Shown here piece after piece: positions 52,354-60,589 of a stretch of 64,000 bases of DNA; position 1 is the first letter of the stretch; each line of letters starts with the position of its first letter. A program made the translations under genes and the position numbers. Under the pieces are notes generated by a model. That model did no database searches and was not told where the DNA came from. It saw nothing but the letters and a program-made list of their open reading frames with translations. This stretch comes from Micromonospora craniellae (GTDB lineage: Bacteria; Actinomycetota; Actinomycetes; Mycobacteriales; Micromonosporaceae). The DNA lies in the NCBI RefSeq assembly GCF_014764405.1, contig NZ_CP061725.1, forward strand, positions 3,968,001 through 4,032,000. Direction: 5' to 3'.

Positions 52354-52478
52354 AGGCGCTGCGCGAGGAGGCCGCCGACCAGCTCGCCGACCCTGACTCG
52401 GACGCGCGTCGCACCGACCTGGCGGCCCGCTTCACGGACTGGGCCGCTGTTCACCGCTCTCGGACGCAGGACCACTGA
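52218..52478 (+). pseudogene. Frameshifted Cys-containing small protein segment
   Basis: From 52218 the third frame reads DLTAHEPARPTWRCRACG, then WPCSPAKLRLLAEYR and a helical end AVHRSRTQDH. The HEPARPTWxCxxCG..WPC pattern is typical of small actinobacterial proteins, but no start codon is in this frame. The sequence GTGACCTCACCGCGCACGAG would give a clean start VTAHEP if five bases (TCACC) were an insertion. Interpretation as a frameshift is inferred. Confidence 0.45.
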
Positions 52479-53356
52479 ACGGCGACCTGCCGATAACCGA
52501 GCCGGGTGTTGACCGCCAGCATCGGCGCGTTCGCCGCGTCGTTCCCGGTGTACGCGGTGGTGACCCCGCCCTGCGCCGCGCGGTGCAGCGCGGCCAGCTT
52601 GACCAGCCGGGCCAGTCCACGTCCCCGGTGCTGCGGCACCGTGCCGGTGTAATCGGACCATATCCGCGTACCGTCCCGCTTCACCAGGCTGATCGCAGCC
52701 AGCTCGCCGTCGACCTCGACGCCGGTGCTGACCGCCCGGTCCAGTCCCACGTTGTCCCAGGTGGTGGCGATCCAGTCGGCGTAGCTGATCGCGCCGGACA
52801 CCACGTCGCCCGGCTCGTCGGCACCGGCCAGCACGTCCACCCGGTGCACGTGGCGCGGGTCGACGTCCGCCAGCGGGACCAGCCGTGCGCCGTCGGGAGG
52901 TGTCGGCAACGGTGGCAGCGTGTGCAGGTCCAGGGCCGAGAATTGCTCCTGGCGGCTCGGCGTGAAGCCGTTCCGGCGGGCGAACGGCAGCGCCTCCGGC
53001 AGCGCACGCCCGTGCAGCCGGGTCAGGTCGAGCGAGGCGAGGTGCGTGGTCGCCTCGGCCAGCAGCGCGCCGCCGATCCCGCGTCGCCGCTGGTCGGGGT
53101 GTACGTGCAACAACGACACCTCGCCGACCGCCTCGGCGGTGTGCTCGTTTCGGGACGCGCACACCCAGCCCACGATCTGTCCGTCGACCTCGGCGACGAA
53201 GCCGGCCCAGTGCAGACCCGGCGGCGGTGTGGCGATCAACTGCCGCGTGGACGCGACACCCCGGAGCAGGAAGGGGAACACGAGTCTCCGCAGCGCGACC
53301 ACCGCCGGGGCGTCGTCGGGGCGGGCCGGGCGGAGGAGGAACTGTGGTCCAGGCAT
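52451..53356 (-). CDS. GNAT-family N-acetyltransferase, two-domain
   Basis: Protein of 301 residues with two GNAT domains. The first has LLHVHPDQRRRGIGGALL (acetyl-CoA loop), the second YTGTVPQHRGRGLARLVKLAAL and NAPMLAVNTRLGYRQV. The layout resembles mycothiol synthase-like and antibiotic-resistance acetyltransferases, but the acceptor is unknown. ATG near 53356. It overlaps the end of the convergent 52218-52478 segment. Confidence 0.8.
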   Translation of the reverse strand: MPGPQFLLRPARPDDAPAVVALRRLVFPFLLRGVASTRQLIATPPPGLHWAGFVAEVDGQIVGWVCASRNEHTAEAVGEVSLLHVHPDQRRRGIGGALLAEATTHLASLDLTRLHGRALPEALPFARRNGFTPSRQEQFSALDLHTLPPLPTPPDGARLVPLADVDPRHVHRVDVLAGADEPGDVVSGAISYADWIATTWDNVGLDRAVSTGVEVDGELAAISLVKRDGTRIWSDYTGTVPQHRGRGLARLVKLAALHRAAQGGVTTAYTGNDAANAPMLAVNTRLGYRQVAVQWSCVRER

Positions 53357-53404
53357 CCGGCGGAGGCTAGCCGGTCCACCACCGGTTCCGCCTCGGTTTA
53401 TCGC

Positions 53405-53460
53405 GGGGAGGTGGGGAGAGTTGTTGTCGCTGGGACGACAACAACTCTCCCCACCTCCCC
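53405..53460. repeat. Perfect 25-bp inverted repeat
   Basis: Arm 53405-53429 starts GGGGAGGTGGGGAGAG and arm 53436-53460 is its exact complement; the loop is CTGGGA. It lies 49 bp upstream of the acetyltransferase start. A 17-nt piece of it (GTTGTCGTCCCAGCGAC) recurs at 56973-56989. Too perfect and long for a simple terminator in this position; probably a mobile or dispersed palindrome. Confidence 0.8.
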
Positions 53461-53473
53461 GGCGAACCTCGTG

Positions 53474-53630
53474 ATGGCCGGCGGTTGGCAGGGCTGCGGC
53501 CGGGCGGTGCCGTGACATTCAGCCTTGCCATCCGGGGGGTTGCGGGTCTGCGGGCGGCGCTGCCGCTACGTCGGGCCTTGCCGACGGGCGGTTTGCGGGG
53601 CTGCGGCCGGGCGGTGCCGCGACGCCTGCG
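53474..53630 (+). repeat. Degenerate tandem repeats, about 53-56 bp units
   Basis: Three units, beginning near 53474, 53530 and 53583, share a core like GGGCTGCGGCCGGGCGGTGCCG followed by GCCTTGCC. A fourth related unit is on the other side of the insertion sequence (about 55631-55675). No gene is supported in 53461-53799 outside these repeats. Confidence 0.55.
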
Positions 53631-53714
53631 TTCCGCAGCTCAGCGTCGATATAGTCGGCGTCGCGGTGTGAAGGTGCAGTTCAGGGCGTTGCGGCCTGGC
53701 GGGAACGGCGAAAA

Positions 53715-55532
53715 CGCCTAGTGACACGCCTGCCTGTGGATAACTTTGTTGAGCTGCTGATCTGTTGCTGGTCTCATAGTCGGTGTACGGTCGTGCCTCG
53801 TGTACGTGAAAGCGTCGACCCGCAAGACCCGCGACGGGCAGACGATCCGCTACCTGCAACTGGCTCACAACGAGTGGGACCCGGCCGCGAAGGCGTCCAA
53901 GACCCGGGTGTTGTACTCGTTCGGCCGCGAAGACCAGCTCGACGTGGCCGGTATCCGCCGCTTGGTCGACGCGTTGTCGCGGTTGCTCGCCCCGGCCGAC
54001 GCCCTGGCCGCGGCCGCGCCGGCCGGCCTGTCGTTTGTGGAGTCCCGTTCGCTGGGCGGGGCGTGGCTGCTCGACGGGTTGTGGCGCCGGCTGCGCATCG
54101 ACACCGTCCTGCGGCCGCTGGTCGGCTCGTCCCGCCGGGAGGTCGACGTCGAACGGGTGCTGTTCGCGCTGGTCGCCAACCGGGCCCTGGCCCCGTCGAG
54201 CAAGCTGGCCGCCGCCGACTGGGTCTGCCAGGACGTGTACCTGCCCGACCTGCCGCACGTCACCGACGACACCTGCTACCGGGCGATGGACCAGTTGATC
54301 GAGGTCGAGCCCGCGTTGACCCGCGGGGTCTACGACCAGATCGCCGACCTGCTCAACCTTGAGGTCGACCTGTTGTTCTTCGACACCACCAGCACCTACT
54401 TCGAACTCGATGAGGCCGACGAACCGCTGTGGCGTGACCAGCAGGGCCGGGTCGTGGCCGAGGACGATCCGGCGGCGGTCAAGCAGGCAGGGTTCCGCAC
54501 CCATGGCAAGAGCAAGGACTCCCGCGACGACCTGCCCCAGGTCGTGGTCGGGATGGCCGTCACCCGCACCGGCATTCCCGTGCGGGTGTGGTGCTGGCCC
54601 GGCAACACCAGCGACTCCGCCCTGATCCGGCAGGTCAAGACCGACATGCGCGAGTGGAGCCTGGCTCGCGTCGTCTGGGTCGCCGACCGCGGCTTCGCCT
54701 CCGCCGAGAACCGCCGCTTCCTGCAACAGGGCGGCGGGCACTACATCCTGGGTGAGAAGCTGCGTGCCGGCACCAGCGAAGCCGACGCTGCGCTCGCCCG
54801 GCAGGGCCGCTACGCCACCGTCGCGGAGAACCTGCAGGTCAAGGAAGTCAACATCGACACCGACGACCGGTTCGTCATCTGCTACAACCCCGAGGCCGCC
54901 GACCGGGACGCCGCTGTCCGCCAACGGCTGATCGCCCAGCTCACGGACCTGATCGACGACACCGACCGGCTGCCGGCCACCAAACGCGCCGAGCTACGCG
55001 GCGTGATCTCCACCAAGCCCGGCCTGAACCGGTTCCTGCGCGTCACCCCCAAGGGCCTGCTGCGCCTCGACCAGGCCAAGGTCAAGGCCGAACAGCGCCT
55101 GGACGGCAAGTACCTGCTGCGCTGCTCCGACCCGACACTGTCGGCCGAGGACATCGCCCTGGGCTACAAGCAGCTCCTCGAAGTCGAACGCGGCTGGCGC
55201 GACATGAAGACCACCCTCGACCTGCGCCCGGTGTTCCACCGCCGCGAGGACCGCATCCGCGCTCACATCCTGCTCTGCTGGCTGGCCCTGCTGCTGATCC
55301 GGGTCGCCGAGACCGAGACCGGCCGCACCTGGACCGCGATCCGCACCGAGATCGACCGGCTGCACCTGGGCGTGTTCACCGGCCCCGCCGGCACGTTCGC
55401 CCAGCGCACCGAGCTGTCCCAACCCCAGAAGGCCCTGCTCACCAAGCTGAAGATCGCCGAGCCGCCCCGGATCTTCGACGCCACACCCGCAACCGCCTGA
55501 CCTGCGACAACACAGCCGCCTAGTGACACGCC
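53715..55532 (+). mobile_element. IS1634-family insertion sequence with 16-bp direct repeats
   Basis: The transposase gene is bounded by identical direct repeats CGCCTAGTGACACGCC at 53715-53730 and 55517-55532. Element ends just inside are weak inverted repeats (GCCTGTGG at left, complement of CACAGCC at right). IS1549, a member of this group, is known to make unusually long target duplications, so a 16-bp duplication fits. The transposase is intact and the element looks recently inserted. Confidence 0.75.
53800..55500 (+). CDS. IS1634-family transposase
   Basis: DDE transposase of 566 residues. Catalytic Asp are in LLFFDTTSTYFE and VVWVADRGFA; the Glu is in LLEVERGWRDMKTTLDLRPVFHRREDRIRAHI, the typical IS1634/IS4-like C-terminal signature. 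N-terminal YLQLAHNEWDPAAKASKTRVLYSFGR matches family members such as IS1549. No frameshift or stop is visible. GTG start at 53800. Confidence 0.9.
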   Translation: MYVKASTRKTRDGQTIRYLQLAHNEWDPAAKASKTRVLYSFGREDQLDVAGIRRLVDALSRLLAPADALAAAAPAGLSFVESRSLGGAWLLDGLWRRLRIDTVLRPLVGSSRREVDVERVLFALVANRALAPSSKLAAADWVCQDVYLPDLPHVTDDTCYRAMDQLIEVEPALTRGVYDQIADLLNLEVDLLFFDTTSTYFELDEADEPLWRDQQGRVVAEDDPAAVKQAGFRTHGKSKDSRDDLPQVVVGMAVTRTGIPVRVWCWPGNTSDSALIRQVKTDMREWSLARVVWVADRGFASAENRRFLQQGGGHYILGEKLRAGTSEADAALARQGRYATVAENLQVKEVNIDTDDRFVICYNPEAADRDAAVRQRLIAQLTDLIDDTDRLPATKRAELRGVISTKPGLNRFLRVTPKGLLRLDQAKVKAEQRLDGKYLLRCSDPTLSAEDIALGYKQLLEVERGWRDMKTTLDLRPVFHRREDRIRAHILLCWLALLLIRVAETETGRTWTAIRTEIDRLHLGVFTGPAGTFAQRTELSQPQKALLTKLKIAEPPRIFDATPATA

Positions 55533-55987
55533 CCGTCACCGGGCCCACCGCTGTTTGCCCAGCTCACAGCCCAGATCCGCCGCCTATATCGACGCCGAGC
55601 TGCGGAACGCAGGCGACGTCGGCCTTGCCAATCGGCGGGACCCGCCGAGCTGCGTGCGGCGGTGCTGCGACCCGACGGCCCGACCGTGCTGCCCGTCCCC
55701 ATACGCACCGGCCCCCGGGTATTCTCAGGTGTTAGGAAGGGTCCCTTCCTAACACCGTGGGCGTCGCCGATCGGAGGCCGCACAGGCGCTGCGGTCCGCC
55801 GGTGGCGCGCCGTCGGGCGTGTGGCACCGGAAGAGAGGCGGTGGGTACGGACGAGGTGGGCGCGATGCCGGTCGCACGGCGACCACTGCGAGGACGGTAA
55901 GTCGGGCACACGATGCAGGCGCGCCGAGCCCACCGCCTTGTCCGAGCCGCTTCGTGGCAGCCGGGACTACTTCAGCCGTACCCACCC
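55533..55987. other. Intergenic region with repeats, no supported gene
   Basis: Contains the right arm of the 32-bp inverted repeat, one unit of the degenerate tandem repeat family and a short palindrome of the dispersed family (55728-55756). Open frames here have no family support. Confidence 0.6.
55728..55756. repeat. Dispersed palindromic element, copy 4 (short form)
   Basis: GGTGTTAGGAAGGG (55728-55741) and CCCTTCCTAACACC (55743-55756) around a single T. It is the outer part of the longer family members with the inner arms and loop removed, so it is a deletion derivative. Confidence 0.7.
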
Positions 55988-56941
55988 TCAGCCTTGCCAG
56001 CCGGCGGCCTCCAGGGCCGCGCGGATCTGGGCCGCCACCTCGGTCGGGCGGTGTCGGACGTCGAAGGCGGTGAAACGGAGGATACGGTCGCCCTCGATCC
56101 AGATCTTGTTCTGTCGCCGCAGGTCAGCGGCCCAGTGTCGGGCGTCCATGTGGTGCCCGCCATCGATCTCCACGTGCAGCGACCACCGAGGCCAGTAGGC
56201 GTCCAGGTAGCGATTCCGACCGTCGGTGTCCCGCCGCCGATGTTGTCCCTGCGGCGGCGGCAACCCATGGCGGCGGCACAGCCGGGCCAGGTCGATCTCG
56301 GAGAGCGCCTCCGCGCCGCCCGCGATGTCGCGCAGCGTCTCCCGGATCAGCGCGCCCCGGCGGGCCTGGGGCATCCGGTCCAGCACCGCCCCGATCTCCG
56401 CCGGGGTCACCCGCCGCTGCTGGCAGCCGGCCGCGAGGATCTGCTGCGCCTCGTCGTCGGTACGCACCCACTGCGCCGCGTCAACCAGGGACCGGGCCAT
56501 CGATGTACGGTCGGGGCGGGCCCGCTGGCGGTCGGTGTCGGGGAGGTGGCGAGCCCGGCGTGCCCGGACCGCAGGCAGGCCGAGCGGTAGCCGGCGCAGC
56601 AGGTCGGCGGGGCGGCGTCGGTGCGGGACCAGCACGTCGACGGTGTCGTGACGCCAGGTGCCGCGCAGCCCGCCGGCCGTCGCCGCCGCCAGCCCGGCGA
56701 GGATCGCGCCCTCCCCGGCCGCGAGCACCGCCACCCACCACGCCTGTGCCCGGGAGTACGGTCCTGCGGGCGGTTCGGCCCGCAGGATGCCCCGGCACAC
56801 CCGGCTCCATCGCTCGGAGGTCAGCAGGTGGCGTACCCGCGACGGGCTCATCTCGGCGGTGGCCTGCGCCCAGGTGACGATCGCCGCCTGCTCGAACAGC
56901 AACCACTGCAACGGGTCGGCGTCATTTCGGGGTATCCGCAC
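55988..56941 (-). CDS. DUF559-type endonuclease-like protein
   Basis: Protein of 317 residues of a common actinobacterial type. The N-terminal part (ATAEMSPSRVRHLLTSERWSRVCRGILR) resembles AbiEi-like winged-helix antitoxins; the C-terminal ~100 residues are a restriction-endonuclease-like DUF559 fold, with RYLDAYWPRWSLHVEIDGGHH supplying Asp and Glu, and RRQNKIWIEGDRILRFTAFDV. Role unknown; possibly a defence or repair nuclease. Confidence 0.75.
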   Translation of the reverse strand: MRIPRNDADPLQWLLFEQAAIVTWAQATAEMSPSRVRHLLTSERWSRVCRGILRAEPPAGPYSRAQAWWVAVLAAGEGAILAGLAAATAGGLRGTWRHDTVDVLVPHRRRPADLLRRLPLGLPAVRARRARHLPDTDRQRARPDRTSMARSLVDAAQWVRTDDEAQQILAAGCQQRRVTPAEIGAVLDRMPQARRGALIRETLRDIAGGAEALSEIDLARLCRRHGLPPPQGQHRRRDTDGRNRYLDAYWPRWSLHVEIDGGHHMDARHWAADLRRQNKIWIEGDRILRFTAFDVRHRPTEVAAQIRAALEAAGWQG

Positions 56942-57054
56942 GAATCGATTGAACCGTGAGGTGGGTACGCCTGTTGTCGTCCCAGCGACTAGCCAAGGAC
57001 TTACCTGTCCCGCAGGATGGGAGCGTGTGGCGGCGACGCCGCTGCGGGCTCATC

Positions 57055-58029
57055 TCAGCCGGTGGCGTCGACGGGCGTCTCCAGCAGACGGCGTGCCTGC
57101 CGTGAGGCGGGCACGACGAGAGGCGTACCGGTCTGTGGGTCGGCGATGACCTCGCACGGTAGACCGAACACCTCGCGTACCAGATCCTCCGTGACGACGT
57201 CGCGCGGATCGCCCTGGGCAACGATGGCACCGGCGCGCATCGCGATGAGATGGCTCGCGTAGCGGCTGGCGTGGTTCAGGTCGTGCAGGACCGCGACCAG
57301 CGTCCGGCCCTCGCCGTGCAGGTCCGCGCAGAGATCCAGCATCTCGATCTGGTGGGCGATGTCCAGATAGGTGGTTGGTTCGTCCAGCAGCAGCAGATCA
57401 GTCTGTTGGGCCAGCGCCATCGCCAGCCAGACCCGTTGCCGCTGCCCGCCGGACAGCTCGTCCACTGGCCGTTCGGACAGGTCCGTCACCCGGGTCGCCC
57501 GCATCGCCGTCGTGACGTGGAATTCGTCCTCGGCGGTCCATTGCCTGAGCAGACTCTGGTGTGGGTACCGCCCGCGCGCCACCAGATCGGCCACGGTGAT
57601 GCCGTCCGGGGCGATGGAACTCTGTGGCAGCAGGCCCAGTTTCCGAGCGACTTCCTTGGTCCGGTACGAGCTGATCGCCGCTCCGTCGAGGTACACCGTG
57701 CCGCGCCGGGGCGGCAACAGGCCCGCCATCGCCCGCAGTAGGGTCGACTTCCCGCAGGCGTTCGGTCCGACGATGATGGTGAAGCTCCCGTCGGGAATCG
57801 TGACGTCGAGCCCTTCGGCGACGGTCCGCCGGTCGTAGGACAGCGTCAGTTCCCCGGCGTGGAGCCTGACCGTCGACAGCGGCCTTCCACCCTGCCCGCC
57901 AGCAGGGTGAGATACGCCCGTGTGCAGCTCTTTGATCCCTCTGTTCCTCTCGCTTCGTGATTCGGGGTGCCGCAGGTCAACCCAGGACGTCGGGCCGTTC
58001 GCCCGCCAGCTTGGACAGCGTCTGGTCAA
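57055..58029 (-). CDS. FecE-type ABC transporter ATPase (iron/siderophore/heme)
   Basis: ATPase with Walker A GPNACGKST, the Q-loop LLPQSSIAPDG, signature LSGGQRQR, Walker B LLLLDEPTTYLD and the His switch AVLHDLNHA. FecE/FhuC-type order, length and the YASHLIAMRAG ending fit ferric siderophore or heme importers. The start is uncertain: the only standard start in frame is TTG 58029, which overlaps the sortase gene, while family similarity begins near 57879 where the codon is CTG. The matching FecCD permease is in the divergent operon at the right edge. Confidence 0.85.
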   Translation of the reverse strand: MTRRCPSWRANGPTSWVDLRHPESRSERNRGIKELHTGVSHPAGGQGGRPLSTVRLHAGELTLSYDRRTVAEGLDVTIPDGSFTIIVGPNACGKSTLLRAMAGLLPPRRGTVYLDGAAISSYRTKEVARKLGLLPQSSIAPDGITVADLVARGRYPHQSLLRQWTAEDEFHVTTAMRATRVTDLSERPVDELSGGQRQRVWLAMALAQQTDLLLLDEPTTYLDIAHQIEMLDLCADLHGEGRTLVAVLHDLNHASRYASHLIAMRAGAIVAQGDPRDVVTEDLVREVFGLPCEVIADPQTGTPLVVPASRQARRLLETPVDATG

Positions 58030-59497
58030 GTTCCGAGAAGAGGACGTATCGCAGCCGGGACGAGTAGCGCGGATGGCAGGCGGTCATGGTCAGCATCGCG
58101 CGGCTCGGTGTCACACCGGGCTGTTCCGGCGTCGGCGCGACCACGTCGACCCGCTCAGGACTCACGATGACGTGCCGTTGTACCCGGTAGACGAACCAGG
58201 CGGAGGCGGTCTCCACCACGATCGGATCATTCGCGCCCAGTTGGTCGATGTCGTTGAATGGCTCACCCGGCGGCCCTCGGTGGCCGGCCACGGCCATGTT
58301 GCCCACCTCGCCGGGTAGTGCGGTACCCGGATAGTGACCTGGCCCGAGTTTCAGATCAGCAGTACGAATTCCCTCTACAATGGTGTATTTTGCCCTCCAT
58401 TTGGGCACGTGCAGCACGGCCAGAGGTTTGCCCTGTGCGGGGGCGCTGATGGCGGTGTCCAGGCTCGTCACGGTGGGGCTGGAGGGTTCCTCGGTGCCGG
58501 GTTCCGCCGGCTGCTCCCAGCCGGTCGTGAGCTGTTCGTCCAGCCTCTGCTGGGCGTCCGCGGTCCGTACGCCGGGCATGAGTGTCTGCGCAGCGAGTAC
58601 CACAGCACAGACCAGACCGGCTCCGACCAGCACGACACCGCCGGTACGCATCGGCGACGGTGCACGCCGTCTCTGCCGGTGCAGGCGATACGCCAGCACG
58701 ATGACCAGGACCGCGAGGAGCGGCACCAGCGGCAGCAACCACGGCCAGGCACTGGTCTGCGCGGTGAACGTGACACCGCCGCCGATCCCGTCCACCCGGC
58801 CGCCGATGTCGTACCGGCCCATCGCGGGTGCCGATACGGTGAACGGCACCTCGACCACGGTTCGTGCACCAGGTTCGAGTTGCTCGACAGGTACCACCCC
58901 CGGCGCCTGTGCTCCGGCGGCACGTCCCAGGTCCAGGGCGAGTTCCGCTCCGCTGACCGGGGTGGTTCCGGTGTTGTCGACCGTGACCATGAGCACCCGG
59001 GGCGCCGGTCCGCCGAACAGCGCGGCCAGGCTCCACCGTTTCTCGACCCGTGCGCCGACCACGACGAGCCCGCCGTCTGCACCGGGTGCGGTGGATTCAG
59101 TGACCCCGACCGTCGCCGAGTCCGGCACGTCCGGCACGTCGATCGCCACCGTCGCGATCTGGTCACCGGTGGCCGTGACCGCGCGGATGACGCAGGGACA
59201 GCCGACCGGAGGGGCCGCCAGGTGCAGCACGAGGCGGGCGGACCCGGAAGCCGGCACCGACACCGCGGACGCGGCCGTCACGGCGCAGTCGGCGGAGGCC
59301 TGACGTGCCTCGTTGCCACAGAGGGCGGCGGTGACGACACCGGCCGGCCAGTCGACGAGCTGTACTGTGACTTGCTCTCCCAGCCGGGCAGTCGTCTGGT
59401 CGACGGTGACGGCCGGTTCGGCGGCCGCTGCGGGGGCCGATGGGAGCAGGAGCGCCCCGGCGACGGCCAGCAGGGCGACAAGAGCCGGCTTTCTCAT
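57977..59497 (-). CDS. Sortase fused to a large N-terminal extracytoplasmic region
   Basis: Protein of 506 residues. Signal peptide (RKPALVALLAVAGALLLPSAPAAAA), then an Ig-like/neocarzinostatin-like domain with two Cys pairs (VTAALCGNEA, ASADCAV; PPVGCPCVIRA), a second beta domain, a membrane helix (WLLPLVPLLAVLVIVLAY), another hydrophobic span, and a sortase domain. Catalytic His about 406 (AVAGHRG), Cys about 474 (TMTACHP) and Arg about 481-483 (SSRLRYV) are present. ATG at 59497 overlaps the previous stop (ATGA). Probable substrate is the LPKTG protein at 63032-63613. Confidence 0.85.
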   Translation of the reverse strand: MRKPALVALLAVAGALLLPSAPAAAAEPAVTVDQTTARLGEQVTVQLVDWPAGVVTAALCGNEARQASADCAVTAASAVSVPASGSARLVLHLAAPPVGCPCVIRAVTATGDQIATVAIDVPDVPDSATVGVTESTAPGADGGLVVVGARVEKRWSLAALFGGPAPRVLMVTVDNTGTTPVSGAELALDLGRAAGAQAPGVVPVEQLEPGARTVVEVPFTVSAPAMGRYDIGGRVDGIGGGVTFTAQTSAWPWLLPLVPLLAVLVIVLAYRLHRQRRRAPSPMRTGGVVLVGAGLVCAVVLAAQTLMPGVRTADAQQRLDEQLTTGWEQPAEPGTEEPSSPTVTSLDTAISAPAQGKPLAVLHVPKWRAKYTIVEGIRTADLKLGPGHYPGTALPGEVGNMAVAGHRGPPGEPFNDIDQLGANDPIVVETASAWFVYRVQRHVIVSPERVDVVAPTPEQPGVTPSRAMLTMTACHPRYSSRLRYVLFSELDQTLSKLAGERPDVLG

Positions 59498-60504
59498 TCG
59501 TCGGCCGCCCGTGTCCGGCGTCCCCGGTACCGCCACAGCAGCACCGCAGCGACGATCACCACCACCAGTAGGAGGTAGTACCAGGACAATGCCCAGACGC
59601 CCACCGTGGACCGGGCGGTGGCGCCGTCCTCGGAGCTCAGCGCGACTGCCGCGCTCAGGCGGATCAGGGCGGGGCGGCCGGTCACCTCATCGGCACGCTC
59701 CACGACCGCGCCGGGTAGCAACTCCGGGAGCTCGATCGCGGGCGCCGTGCCGGCGGGCAGCCCGAACAGGCCGTCGATGTCGATGCTCCGGCCGGGCGCG
59801 AGCCGGGTGTTGCCGGTGTTCCGCACGACGTAGCGCAGCTCCAGGGTGCCGGTGAAGGGCACCAGCCCTGGCCGGTACGTGGCGCTCAGGTCGTCGATCC
59901 GCAGGCTGGGCCGCAGTTCGCCGCTGACCCGGAGATAGAGCCGGGTGCCGACGCGCTGTTCGAGGCGGGCTGAATGACCGGTGGCATCCGCCGAGGTCGT
60001 ACTCACCGAGGCGACGATGCCGCCGACGTGATCACCGGGTGTGGCGTTGGCGGGCACCTGTAGCGCGAAGGGGATGTCCGCCCGGGACCGGGGGGGCACG
60101 GTGACCGTGTTCTGTCCGAGTTGTACCCAACTTCCCACATCCGTGGGCGTCTGCGCAGCCGACAACAGGTCGAATCCGCCAGACGCGGTGGTGAAGGCGT
60201 CGCTGGCGTAGACCTGGAAGGTCAGTGCGTTGGTACCGAGATTGGTCACCGCCACGTAGTCGTTGACCGAGCCACCGGGCGCGAGGTCGTAGGTGTAGAA
60301 GGGGCGGTTGCCCGGGCCGGTGCGGCTGGAGGGCTGAACCGACCAGGACGCGGAAGCCGGTGGGGTGGCCTCGGTGGTGGGGGTGGTGCCGTCCGGAGCG
60401 GAGGGAGTCGGGGTCGGTGCCGCGACGGCGGGCCCAGGCAGGCAGGTGACGGCGGCGAGGGCCAGTACGGTCAGGGACCGTCGCCATGTGGTGGCTGCGG
60501 ACAT
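59494..60504 (-). CDS. DUF916-like WxL-binding membrane-anchored protein
   Basis: Protein of 336 residues with a signal peptide (LTVLALAAVTCLPGPAVAA), a two-part beta-rich ectodomain and a C-terminal membrane helix (YYLLLVVVIVAAVLLWRY) with basic tail. The ectodomain shows the DUF916/WxL-interacting pattern: RPFYTYDLAPGGSVNDYVAVTNLG, then ADIPFALQVPANATPGDHVGGIVA. In firmicutes such proteins dock WxL-domain proteins on the cell wall. It lies between the WxL-like gene and the sortase gene and overlaps the latter by four bases. Confidence 0.8.
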   Translation of the reverse strand: MSAATTWRRSLTVLALAAVTCLPGPAVAAPTPTPSAPDGTTPTTEATPPASASWSVQPSSRTGPGNRPFYTYDLAPGGSVNDYVAVTNLGTNALTFQVYASDAFTTASGGFDLLSAAQTPTDVGSWVQLGQNTVTVPPRSRADIPFALQVPANATPGDHVGGIVASVSTTSADATGHSARLEQRVGTRLYLRVSGELRPSLRIDDLSATYRPGLVPFTGTLELRYVVRNTGNTRLAPGRSIDIDGLFGLPAGTAPAIELPELLPGAVVERADEVTGRPALIRLSAAVALSSEDGATARSTVGVWALSWYYLLLVVVIVAAVLLWRYRGRRTRAADE

Positions 60505-60589
60505 CTCGGTCGGCGATCCTTTGAGGGATGGTGCGGACGCGGTGACACCGGAGGGGCATCGCTGCCCTTCTCCGGTGTCACCGCTCGGA

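Larger units (their letters stand above)
53623..55615. repeat. 32-bp inverted repeat pair flanking the insertion sequence
   Basis: Left arm 53623-53654 (CGCCTGCGTTCCGCAGCTCA...) and right arm 55584-55615 are inverted copies with one mismatch in 32. They lie outside the direct repeats that bound the transposase segment, so before the insertion they would have formed one long palindromic element with a loop of about 120 bp. Confidence 0.75.

Noticed and set aside
50584..52478. Integrative element or prophage around the XRE/DUF397 genes
   Set aside because: XRE/DUF5753-DUF397 modules are common chromosomal regulators in actinobacteria; no integrase, replication or transfer gene, or attachment site is nearby.
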